From contig JAUCBJ010002903.1 in NCBI GenBank assembly GCA_032718475.1, positions 1-36,983 on the forward strand: a stretch of DNA of 36,983 bases. The letters are read 5' to 3'. Under the pieces are notes generated by a model. That model was not told the DNA's origin. It was given only the letters and a program-made list of their open reading frames with translations, and searched no databases. Positions 22,107 to 30,964 of this stretch are shown one piece after another. This DNA is from Nemertoderma westbladi (Eukaryota > Xenacoelomorpha > Nemertodermatida > Nemertodermatidae). The position numbers were made by a program, and so were the translations under genes. The stretch's first letter is position 1. Every line of letters starts with the position of its first letter.

Positions 22107-23609
22107 TCATCTTTGTTCAGCAGAAATCTCGTAATCCTGGGGAGAAAGTGTACCTCCAAAGCGGAATGTTGTTGGTGGAGACTCATTGCCTTCGGGAACA
22201 CTGAAGCGGAATTGGTGCATTAGAGTCGTGAAAAATATATACAATTCAGATCTCGCCAATTTTTCACCTAAACAAACACGAGGACCGAGTCCAAAGGGTA
22301 TAAATGATTCAACTGAAATTGATTTTCCTTCTTCATCAATAAATCTATTTGGATCAAATTTCATTGGGTCTTTCCATTCATCGTTGAAACACAAGCCGTA
22401 AATGCTATAAGAAAGAAGTGCGTCTTTGGGTATATCAAAATCACCAACACTAAATGTTGAGCTCACTTCATGGATTAAAGGTTCTGGTGCAATGCACCCC
22501 CTTCTAAGTGTTTCTTGAAGAACAGCATTAATGTATACCAATTGATCTTTATCAGAAGGAAGTGGCAAGCGGTTTCTACCAACTACTCTATCAATCTCTT
22601 CATGCACCTTAACTTGAACTTCGGGATTTAAAATCATAAACAAAAGAGCCCAGTACAAGGCATTGCTTGTCGTTTCACTTCCTGCAAAGAACAGCTCGCG
22701 AACTGTCGATATGATACTAAACTCATTGAAAACATCGTCAGCAAATCCACGTTTACTTTCTTCTACAAGATACGCATCTATTAAGTCGCTTATACAATTT
22801 TCATCAAATACATTCCTATGACGATCAATCTCTTCTTTAGCGAATCGATCAATCTCTTTAGTGAGAAGATATACCTTATTTGCGGCAGTTCCAGGAATGT
22901 TGATAAACCAAGATGTAAATAATGTTGGCGATTGCTGTGCTGAAGATGTAACAAACTGGTCAAGGATGTGCAATTGATTTATAAATTTATCATCATCGTA
23001 TTCAAATCTGTGGCCAAAGATAAACCCACAAATGATATTGGAAACCGCTGATACAAGAAGTAACCTTGGATTAAACGGCTGCTTTTCTTTCGGAATAAAT
23101 TCGGTAAGTATTCGAGCCTCATCTATTATTCTTTCTTCCATGCGATTTTTTCCTAATCCCAAATCACGCATCACAGATAAGGTAAACCGCCTTGTCTCCC
23201 TCCAGACGCGTCCACTGGAATTAAGCAATCCAACAGTATTACCCCTCTTTTTATCATAAGAAACATAATTAAAAACATCGAATTTCGACATTCTATCACT
23301 TGTTTTAGACCCTTGAGTCACAAAAGCATTCTTTATATCTTTATATTCGAGCATATTCATGAACTCTATGTTAAGGAAACGAAGTCGCAATATGCTTCCA
23401 TATGTTTTCCCCATGTTTACCATTGCTTGATGAATGTTATTTCTCTCTTTCCATATCTCCCTCATTAGCCGTGGGTCAAACAAAGGCCACATGAATCGGG
23501 GCATGGGTGGCAACCTCAGTCCACGGTGTTTGTCAGTTAATCGCAGATATGTAAAAATGAAAATGAAGATAAAAATAGCTAAATATATGAATATATCAGC
23601 TGTCATCAT
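22107..23609 (-). CDS. Cytochrome P450, CYP2-clan-like, microsomal (copy 2)
   Basis: A 500-residue intronless frame with two extra N-terminal residues relative to copy 1, so motif positions shift by two: AGSETT at 309-314, E366-T-L-R369 and haem-ligand Cys446. An N-terminal anchor at about 5-22 and the LPPMP hinge are present. All signatures are intact. By eye it differs from copy 3 at only six residues (74, 111, 202, 223, 376, 385) and seven bases, and I saw no silent change. From copy 1 it differs mainly in the patches expected to be substrate recognition sites 1, 2/3, 5 and 6. It belongs to a segmental duplication whose other copy carries copy 3. Substrate unknown. Confidence 0.95.
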   Translation of the reverse strand: MMTADIFIYLAIFIFIFIFTYLRLTDKHRGLRLPPMPRFMWPLFDPRLMREIWKERNNIHQAMVNMGKTYGSILRLRFLNIEFMNMLEYKDIKNAFVTQGSKTSDRMSKFDVFNYVSYDKKRGNTVGLLNSSGRVWRETRRFTLSVMRDLGLGKNRMEERIIDEARILTEFIPKEKQPFNPRLLLVSAVSNIICGFIFGHRFEYDDDKFINQLHILDQFVTSSAQQSPTLFTSWFINIPGTAANKVYLLTKEIDRFAKEEIDRHRNVFDENCISDLIDAYLVEESKRGFADDVFNEFSIISTVRELFFAGSETTSNALYWALLFMILNPEVQVKVHEEIDRVVGRNRLPLPSDKDQLVYINAVLQETLRRGCIAPEPLIHEVSSTFSVGDFDIPKDALLSYSIYGLCFNDEWKDPMKFDPNRFIDEEGKSISVESFIPFGLGPRVCLGEKLARSELYIFFTTLMHQFRFSVPEGNESPPTTFRFGGTLSPQDYEISAEQR

Positions 23610-24061
23610 TGCAGTTCAAATGTAAAATAGTAAGCAGGAAATAAATTAGACAAATTATATTTAACTCTATATAATAATTATATGTAAATACTTTTATCGA
23701 CCTACTCAATATAGTCACTTTTTCACTCAAATTTAACGGGGAAAATCACTAAATAAATTAATTATCACTAAAACTATATCTTATCATGCACTAAACATGC
23801 GGACAAAGATACAGGTTTACAGTGGCACCGTTACTCTAACCAAAACAATAAAGGAAATTCATTAAAACAGGTAACAGTTTTATTTTTTATGATAAAAAAA
23901 ATTAAATACATTTTAGTGATATTTAAAATATTTATAAATTATTTAAATTATTTAAAATATTAAAATATATTTTAAAATATCTAATGTCCGAGTTCGCTCG
24001 ACCTAGTAGTAGTAAAATATTTTAGAGAATAAATATGTATATTTTAGTGAGAAAAATTTAG
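23610..24061. other. 5' flank of P450 copy 2, duplicated with copy 3
   Basis: Upstream sequence on the minus-strand gene's 5' side, matching 28,098-28,454. It contains the shared core CTAACCAAAACAATAAAGGA near 23,836 and CACTAAAA/TTTTAGTG inverted motifs around it, likely a small MITE in the promoter region. An AT expansion near 23,930-24,000 is absent from the other copy. Confidence 0.55.
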
Positions 24062-24537
24062 CCATCCAGAGTATTTGGTGTCCTCAGCAGTTAGAGCCCA
24101 GCATGGACTCCCATAGAGGAGTACTGGTACTACTGCTGCTCTAAATAATCGGACCTAGTTTCCGATTAATTCTCGGTGACTTCCAAATCCTGGAAAGCCT
24201 ATTCAAGGCTGCCCATGCCTTTCCCTTACGTATTCGAAGGTCCTCACCTGACTTCCGGATCCATGATCCCAGGTAACAGAAGTCATCCACATGCTCAAGC
24301 ATACCATCTTTTGAGCTCATGCTCATCCGATCAGAGACTTGCGTGAGGACTTTCAAAGTTAACTGTCAAAATGGTCTTTCTGGAGTTAATACAAAGACCA
24401 ACACTAGAAGCAGCATGTTATAATGAGCTGAGGAGCCGTTGGGCTCCCTCTAGTGATTCTGAGAGTACTCCTAAGTCATCAGCAAAGTCTAGATCAGTTA
24501 GGTACTTGGCAGGATTTCCTCGACTTAGCAACTAGTT
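24062..24537 (-). pseudogene. LINE reverse-transcriptase C-terminal fragment at the duplication junction
   Basis: Read on the minus strand it starts near the FADD region (TDLDFADDLGVLSESLEGAQ) and continues through VDDFCYLGSWIRKSGEDLRI, KGKAWAALNRL and VPVLLYGSPCWALTAEDTK. This is the usual end of a non-LTR reverse transcriptase. Small indels and a stop break the frame. The first half is nearly identical to 36,060-36,290 on the plus strand, so both come from one LINE family. It lies exactly between the end of segmental copy A and the satellite starting copy B. Confidence 0.85.
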
Positions 24538-24705
24538 AGACCTAGCAACTTAACACGCACCCCCAGATCTCACGGTCAGCCGTACAGTACTGTACCGTTA
24601 GACCTAGCAACTTAACACGCACCCCCAGATCTCACGGTCAGCCGTAGAGTACAGTACCGATAGACCTAGCAGCATAGCACGCACCCCCAGATCTCATGGT
24701 CAACC
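24538..24705. repeat. 62-bp satellite, about 2.7 copies
   Basis: Same unit as at 19274-20325, including the variant with GATAGACCTAGCAGCATAGC that also ends the longer array. It marks the left boundary of segmental copy B. Confidence 0.9.
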
Positions 24706-25821
24706 ATACACTTTCCCTTTTCATCCCCGTTCTCAAGCCTAGTGTCCTTGAGGGAGCAAGAGTTTGAGAAAATAATTTGTGGTTGATCTGATTCTTGTCT
24801 AATACATCGAAATTCCGTAAACTAAATGTAGAAAGCTATAATTAGAAAAAAAATAATACCATTTTATTTGAAAAAGGCTCTTTTTCTCACTAATATTTTG
24901 AAAATTGAGTTTAATTAAGCTAACTTTTTTTCACTAATTTCCAGGTATTTTTTTAACTAATTTTTACTTTTTTAAATTAATTTTTTACTTTTTTTAAACT
25001 AACTTTTTACTTTTTTAACTATTTTTTTTTATTTAATGAACTATTTACTACACAATATAATCAAATTGATACATACTTTCATATAATTGAGTAAGTTCCT
25101 GGTACATAATGATTATATAATGTAGACAGAAGCTTGTCGGGTAGCTTACTGTACAGCTAGCTCACACAATCTTCTAAATTAAATTAAATTAATTCATTAA
25201 TTAAATTAATCTTCACAATTAAAATATAGTAATATTATACTGTACGTCGTAAACATAGATAACGCTGGTGATATTTTTTTTCAACTAAAACAATATATTC
25301 GATATAAAAACGTAACGGAAAACACTATTTTCCACTCATTTTCTTTAGCGAAATTCAGATGTTCTTCTGCCCTCGTGTGTTGAGTTTTCCACTCGTTGGC
25401 ATTTTAACAATCGCTTCGCTCGTGCTAAAAACCTTCCAACTCTTGTAAAAACTCAACCACTCGGACACGAATTTCGCTATATTGAAAATGAGTGAAAAAA
25501 GCGGTGTTATCCGCTTACTTTTTTTTTATAGAATAATAGCCCTTTTATGTATTGGGTTTTGTGGGGTCTGTTAGTGTGCCATACACTGAAAAACACTAGT
25601 CAGTATATCTGTATTATGTATGTACCATCATCAAACTTTCGTTGTTTATATTAATAATGCGTACCAAGTGATTTGTGAACTAAACAAAAGGGTCTCTGTA
25701 ATAGCTAGTGAAAATGTTGGCAACTAAATAAAACTACCTGACAATTAGTAAAGTTATGGCCATGAATCGCACGATGTACTACTAATAACAATTCTACAGT
25801 TAGCGTTCGTACGCCAAAGTA

Positions 25822-25852
<31 letters not shown>

Positions 25853-26594
25853 TTAGAGAATTTGGACACAGTCAATAATAACAAACCAAGGCATTGACCA
25901 AATTGAATAATTTTTGATATGTGGCATAATTGACAACCACCTGTTTTTATAACAGGTGGTTATAAAAAAATTTTTGTTACATATTTATAATAATTTAGTG
26001 GTATTTAGTACCCCAAAATCAATAACTTTCACTAAAAAAACACACTCCTCCAAAAAAATGACTTTTGTTTAATGATATTTCGTAAATATCATTAAGAAGC
26101 AGTATTGAACAAGTCTCTGCCAAAATTTCATAATATTCAATATTTTTAATAATATTTATCATCAAAGTTATTAATTTTTAATATTTTCAAAATACATTTC
26201 GATGCCAATAAAATAAGATTTCCCAAAAGGGTTCCTATTGACCGAAAGCCAAATGTAATCCAACAAAAAAAAATTCCATAATTTGTTTAGAAATGGCTGA
26301 GGAGTTGTAGTAGTAGGTCTAATTTGAAAACCCTCCCGCAAAAAAGTCAGACAACTATAACTCGGAAACTAAAACATATCTCGCCCTTTTCGGACTTGAA
26401 ATCCTCATTCAAAATCTGCTCTTGATGAAATAAACAAACAAAAAATCAGAGATTTTTAAAAAAGTATAGCCCCCACCCCCCCCCCCCCCCCCTTCCCTTA
26501 TAAGCATTAATTTTATACGCAAAATAAAATAGATATATATTAGTTCTCTATCTTGTCTAAAATTTCTGGTAAGTTCTGAGTCTACATGGCAGAA
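24706..26594. other. Intergenic part of the P450 segmental duplication (copy B)
   Basis: Closely matches 20,326-22,106. An insertion of about 280 bp (about 25,595-25,878) relative to copy A carries a run of 29 G at 25823-25851. A poly-C run at 26476-26492 is 17 bases against 7 in copy A. No gene was seen. Confidence 0.65.
25823..25851. repeat. Poly-G tract (29 bases)
   Basis: An uninterrupted G homopolymer inside sequence found only in segmental copy B. It is capable of forming G-quadruplexes. Confidence 0.9.
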
Positions 26595-28097
26595 TCATCT
26601 TTGTTCAGCAGAAATCTCGTAATCCTGGGGAGAAAGTGTACCTCCAAAGCGGAATGTTGTTGGTGGAGACTCATTGCCTTCGGGAACACTGAAGCGGAAT
26701 TGGTGCATTAGAGTCGTGAAAAATATATACAATTCAGATCTCGCCAATTTTTCACCTAAACAAACACGAGGACCGAGTCCAAAGGGTATAAATGATTCAA
26801 CTGAAATTGATTTTCCTTCTTCATCAATAAATCTATTTGGATCAAATTTCATTGGGTCTTTCCATTCATCGTTGAAACACAAGCCGTAAATGCTATAAGA
26901 AAGAAGTGCGTCTTTGGGTATATCAAAATCACCAACACTAAATTTTGAGCTCACTTCATGGATTAAAGGTGCTGGTGCAATGCACCCCCTTCTAAGTGTT
27001 TCTTGAAGAACAGCATTAATGTATACCAATTGATCTTTATCAGAAGGAAGTGGCAAGCGGTTTCTACCAACTACTCTATCAATCTCTTCATGCACCTTAA
27101 CTTGAACTTCGGGATTTAAAATCATAAACAAAAGAGCCCAGTACAAGGCATTGCTTGTCGTTTCACTTCCTGCAAAGAACAGCTCGCGAACTGTCGATAT
27201 GATACTAAACTCATTGAAAACATCGTCAGCAAATCCACGTTTACTTTCTTCTACAAGATACGCATCTATTAAGTCGCTTATACAATTTTCATCAAATACA
27301 TTCCTATGACGATCAATCTCTTCTTTAGCGAATCGATCAATCTCTTTAGTGAGAAGATATACCTTATTTGCGGCAGTTCCAGGAATGTTGATAAACCAAG
27401 ATGTAAATAATGTTGGCGATTGCTGTGCTAGAGATGTAACAAACTGGTCAAGGATGTGCAATTGATTTATAAATTTATCATCATCGTATTCATATCTGTG
27501 GCCAAAGATAAACCCACAAATGATATTGGAAACCGCTGATACAAGAAGTAACCTTGGATTAAACGGCTGCTTTTCTTTCGGAATAAATTCGGTAAGTATT
27601 CGAGCCTCATCTATTATTCTTTCTTCCATGCGATTTTTTCCTAATCCCAAATCACGCATCACAGATAAGGTAAACCGCCTTGTCTCCCTCCAGACGCGTC
27701 CACTGGAATTAAGCAATCCAACAGTATTACCCCTCTTTTTATCATAAGAAACATAATTAAAAACACCGAATTTCGACATTCTATCACTTGTTTTAGACCC
27801 TTGAGTCACAAAAGCATTCTTTATATCTTTATATTCGAGCATATTCATGAACTCTATGTTAAGGAAACGAAGTCGAAATATGCTTCCATATGTTTTCCCC
27901 ATGTTTACCATTGCTTGATGAATGTTATTTCTCTCTTTCCATATCTCCCTCATTAGCCGTGGGTCAAACAAAGGCCACATGAATCGGGGCATGGGTGGCA
28001 ACCTCAGTCCACGGTGTTTGTCAGTTAATCGCAGATATGTAAAAATGAAAATGAAGATAAAAATAGCTAAATATATGAATATATCAGCTGTCATCAT
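26595..28097 (-). CDS. Cytochrome P450, CYP2-clan-like, microsomal (copy 3)
   Basis: A 500-residue intronless frame, about 99% identical to copy 2. It has the same intact anchor, LPPMP hinge, WRETR, AGSETT (309-314), E366-x-x-R369, FDPNRF and haem loop with Cys446. Relative to copy 2 it has F74, G111, Y202, L223, A376 and K385. Positions 111, 202/223 and 376/385 lie in or near the regions where substrate recognition sites 1, 2 and 5 fall in class II P450s. At 202 and 376 it matches copy 1, which suggests past exchange between copies. Predicted active, substrate unknown. Confidence 0.95.
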   Translation of the reverse strand: MMTADIFIYLAIFIFIFIFTYLRLTDKHRGLRLPPMPRFMWPLFDPRLMREIWKERNNIHQAMVNMGKTYGSIFRLRFLNIEFMNMLEYKDIKNAFVTQGSKTSDRMSKFGVFNYVSYDKKRGNTVGLLNSSGRVWRETRRFTLSVMRDLGLGKNRMEERIIDEARILTEFIPKEKQPFNPRLLLVSAVSNIICGFIFGHRYEYDDDKFINQLHILDQFVTSLAQQSPTLFTSWFINIPGTAANKVYLLTKEIDRFAKEEIDRHRNVFDENCISDLIDAYLVEESKRGFADDVFNEFSIISTVRELFFAGSETTSNALYWALLFMILNPEVQVKVHEEIDRVVGRNRLPLPSDKDQLVYINAVLQETLRRGCIAPAPLIHEVSSKFSVGDFDIPKDALLSYSIYGLCFNDEWKDPMKFDPNRFIDEEGKSISVESFIPFGLGPRVCLGEKLARSELYIFFTTLMHQFRFSVPEGNESPPTTFRFGGTLSPQDYEISAEQR

Positions 28098-28454
28098 TGC
28101 AGTTCAAATGTATAATAGTAAGCGGGAAATAAATTAGACAAATTATATTTAACTCTATATAATAATCTATATGTAAATACTTTTATCGACCTACTCAATA
28201 TAGTCACTTTTTCACTCAAATTTAACGGGGAAAATCACTAAATAAATTAATTATCACTAAAATATATTTATCATGACTAAACATGGGAAAAAAGAAGGTT
28301 TACAGTGGCACGTTATTCTAACCAAAACAATAAAGGAAATTCATTAAAACAGGTAACAGTTTTATTTTTTATGATAAAAAAAATTAAATACATTTTAGTG
28401 ATATTTAAAATATTTTAGAGAATAAAAATATATTTTAGTGAGAAAAATTTAGCC
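28098..28454. other. 5' flank of P450 copy 3 with a small inverted-repeat element
   Basis: Between about 28,252 and 28,443, CACTAAAATATATTTATCAT pairs with an inverted AAATATATTTTAGTG. The enclosed sequence carries CTAACCAAAACAATAAAGGA. The element starts about 155 bp upstream of the P450 start and is shared with copy 2, so it could affect transcription. No TATA box was assigned. Confidence 0.5.
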
Positions 28455-28589
28455 AAAAAACATTTCATTTAGTAGAAAGCATTTGCTTTAGTGACCAATA
28501 TAATTAATGCGCTTATGCTTTAGTATCTACAAGAAATCCGCACGTCCAGCTAGTCGTTGTGTGTATTGAGGGCAGTGTTTATGGAGGAT

Positions 28590-29045
28590 CTGTGAGCGTC
28601 ACACTCACCACACACACAAACTCTAGTGATCTAATCTTGAATAATCTTCCTGGTCATATAGCTATTGCCTGACTCGACTGGCTAACTTTAAGCGGTGAAA
28701 TTGCAAGGCTGGGATTCTTTGGCAATAACATGTCACCACAATTATAGAGCAAATCATTGCTAATTTCCAACATTGTGCACCTGCCTAACATTCTGGTAGA
28801 GGACTATTTGCCATCATGGATCCGGTATATCTCAGCAACACCACCATAGAGTATCACAGACTCCAGTGATGCACTGTTAAGTCACACGGGCTGATTTTCA
28901 GACAAATACAGCTAGACGTCAGCAGCTGGTAGACCATTTTACGGATGCGGATGTGGGGATGTGTTCTACCACTGTTTCCAAAGAACAGATAACACAAGTC
29001 ATCAACATGCCAGCATATTCTTCCAGAGGTCCTTCAACTGATGGT
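28590..29045 (-). pseudogene. Strongly decayed LINE reverse-transcriptase tail
   Basis: On the minus strand, short pieces resemble the LINE C-terminus: a (V)DDLCYL segment near 28,990, GRTHPHIRIR after it, then a VILYGGVAEIYR-like piece near 28,830. The reading frame shifts repeatedly. The order matches the intact-looking fragment at 24062-24537, so it is probably an older relative. Confidence 0.45.
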
Positions 29046-29770
29046 TGGCCTCAATGTTTACTTATTTTATTTTTCCTGTTATATTAATAAAAATACCACC
29101 ATTGGAGGCAACGTGGTGTAATTCCCTTTACGTCCCCGACGGAACACCAATGTCATGGATCGGGATTAATTCAACTCGCTGTTAAATACCAGCGGGAGCG
29201 GCGTTATTTAAGCAATTTTTAATAAACTGTAAGGAATGTGTTCAGATGGGAATGAGGTCATATTATTAGTGACAGGTGGTGGTTGGTTCATCGCGTGTGG
29301 TACAATACAAAGTCCACTCTATAACTAATTATTGATGGATTAAGAATTATTAAATAAAGGGATTGCAGTATGTGTTGATAGTTATGACGACATAATAACA
29401 TCATCATAGTGATAAATTTGAACCAATGAGAAGGTAGAAATAATAATTCCATTACTAATCCTCAACTAAATGCCAGCACGAGCCCCGCCAATGACGACAT
29501 CTACATTTTATTATATATATTATTTGGCCTTTTCCAGGCCCAATTAGTACCGCAATATTAACTAATAACGTAATAGTATAATATAATCAAAAATTATTAT
29601 ACAGTACGACATAATTATAAAATTATCAACTTATTATTGGAAGTTATCCTTTGTTTCTAAGAGCCGGTAGGGAAAGTGGATAGCAGATTTCGCGAAAAAA
29701 TACAGTCCTATTTAACAGCCATTTTATATATATATATTCGCAGTAATGGGTGTAAAAGATATATAATTTT
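29046..29770. other. AT-rich intergenic sequence
   Basis: No gene, RNA or repeat array that I can support. Confidence 0.5.
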
Positions 29771-29782
29771 TAGGAAAATGGG

Positions 29783-30064
29783 ACCATGTGAAGTATACCA
29801 GACTTTCTGCTGTTATTTCTCACTTTGTAGTTTACCCCCATGTGAAGAATACCAGGTTTTCACTAAAACCACAGGTATCAGAAGAGCTGATTCTAACCAA
29901 AACCATAAACGAATAAGTATCTATACAGGTTATAAGACAGGAATAAGCGCTATAAAACACTTAATAAAGATAAATTTAAAAAAATAAAACATCTTCATAT
30001 ATATAATTCCAATATAATTTCGACCGAAAAGTGAAAACCTGGTATTCTTCACATGGGGGGTATC
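29783..30064. mobile_element. MITE copy 2 (relative of 7106-7382)
   Basis: The inner terminus CCCCCATGTGAAGAATACCA (from about 29,835) pairs perfectly with the inverted right end GGTATTCTTCACATGGGGG. An outer left terminus-like segment (CCATGTGAAGTATACCAG, about 29,784) repeats the end pattern, as in the copy at 7106. GGAAAATG flanks both sides (29773-29780 and 30066-30073), a probable target duplication. It carries the core CTAACCAAAACCATAAACGA. It is non-coding. Confidence 0.7.
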
Positions 30065-30073
30065 GGGAAAATG

Positions 30074-30472
30074 TGTTCAAATTCGTTGGCGTGATACTCG
30101 TGAATTCGTTTGGGGTCGGTGTCAAAAACCCGCACCTACAAACGTGTGTGGTGCGGGGGCGAGTTGAGTGTAAATCAGTGAGATTCCAAGAATCAGTGAG
30201 AATTAAGAAATAAATTGTGTCAGGAGAAACCCGAGATTACTTTGAATTCCAATGGCATCAGAAACTAACCCTAAAAGGGATAATGTACTGGGAGATTCGC
30301 ATTATTCCCGGTAGGCCTATCAACCGGAGGCGAAGGGATTTAAGAGTAGGAAGGGCTTGTTACATACCGTATTGTACGGAGTCAAAGGATGTCATATGGC
30401 AGTGTTTGTATCATGTGTCCCTCTAGTTCTACCAGAAACCGGGAGGCAGTGAGAGCTAATAAATAATGAAAT
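30074..30472. other. Region upstream of the poly-PKI gene
   Basis: Moderately GC-rich. Two short frames (30031-30213 and 30217-30426) show no recognisable motif. The sequence around 30,199-30,260 faintly resembles an LTR-retrotransposon leader, but nothing downstream supports that. Confidence 0.4.
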
Positions 30473-30533
30473 GGCCAATCGAATGCTCTTTAACACACAC
30501 TGTTGATGACGTCATTTCGGTTGTCATAGCGAT
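30473..30533 (+). promoter_or_regulatory. CCAAT box, perfect cAMP response element and X-box-like site
   Basis: GGCCAATC at 30473-30480, the full palindromic CRE TGACGTCA at 30507-30514, and GGTTGTCATAGCGAT at 30519-30533, which resembles an RFX X-box half. They lie 145-206 bp upstream of the start codon of the PKI-like gene, a typical promoter position. CREB-type factors bind TGACGTCA and are activated by PKA, so the site could place a PKA inhibitor under cAMP control. The X-box call is weak. Confidence 0.6.
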
Positions 30534-30678
30534 AGGCAGAAAGGCTTTAAGATTTTAACACTCAGATTAAATGCTCATTTATTGTACAAAAGTAGCCAAA
30601 AACATTTAATAACTTTGTAAATTATTTACATTTAATAGTCTTATATTTTTCATTTGAACACAAAATATCTCAAGAACA

Positions 30679-30777
30679 ATGACGATCGCCGATCAACTTG
30701 AATCAACTTCGGGACGCTTCAGACAACGCCGAAACGCTTTGGCTGACATTTGGGATGAACTAGAAGATTCAAATCTG
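30679..30777 (+). CDS. Poly-PKI protein, exon 1 (PKI-type pseudosubstrate motif 1)
   Basis: ATG at 30679 opens 33 codons ending at a donor CTG|GTAAAT in phase 0. The peptide contains ADQLESTSGRFRQRRNALAD, which resembles the N-terminus of vertebrate PKI (cAMP-dependent protein kinase inhibitor). There an A-D-[FI] segment precedes the pseudosubstrate R-R-N-A-[ILV]-x-D-I. Arg17-Arg18 would be P-3 and P-2, Ala20 the non-phosphorylatable P site and Leu21 P+1. The P-6 Arg of PKI is replaced by Arg at P-5 and P-7, and the aromatic residue at P-11 is absent. The 187-bp intron ends TTTGATTTTAG at 30964. Without splicing the frame runs to a stop at once (VNKS), giving a 37-residue single-motif peptide. 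The start was chosen as the first ATG, and no in-frame upstream alternative was examined in cDNA. Confidence 0.75.
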
Positions 30778-30964
30778 GTAAATAAGTCGTAATTATCGTT
30801 GTTCCATGTTATATTATTGGTAGGGTATTCTTAGGACTTTAGGATTACATGGCAGTATTAATTAGGGTTTAGGCGGTCAATACTGTTAGTAATAGTAAAT
30901 AAATAGTAATGTTACAAATGGATCATGTGTGATTTTATTTTTTAATTGATTTGTTTGATTTTAG

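Noticed and set aside
30199-30426. Possible LTR-retrotransposon leader and gag start upstream of the poly-PKI gene
   Set aside because: Only a vague resemblance to a primer-binding region. No terminal repeats, gag or pol sequence follow.
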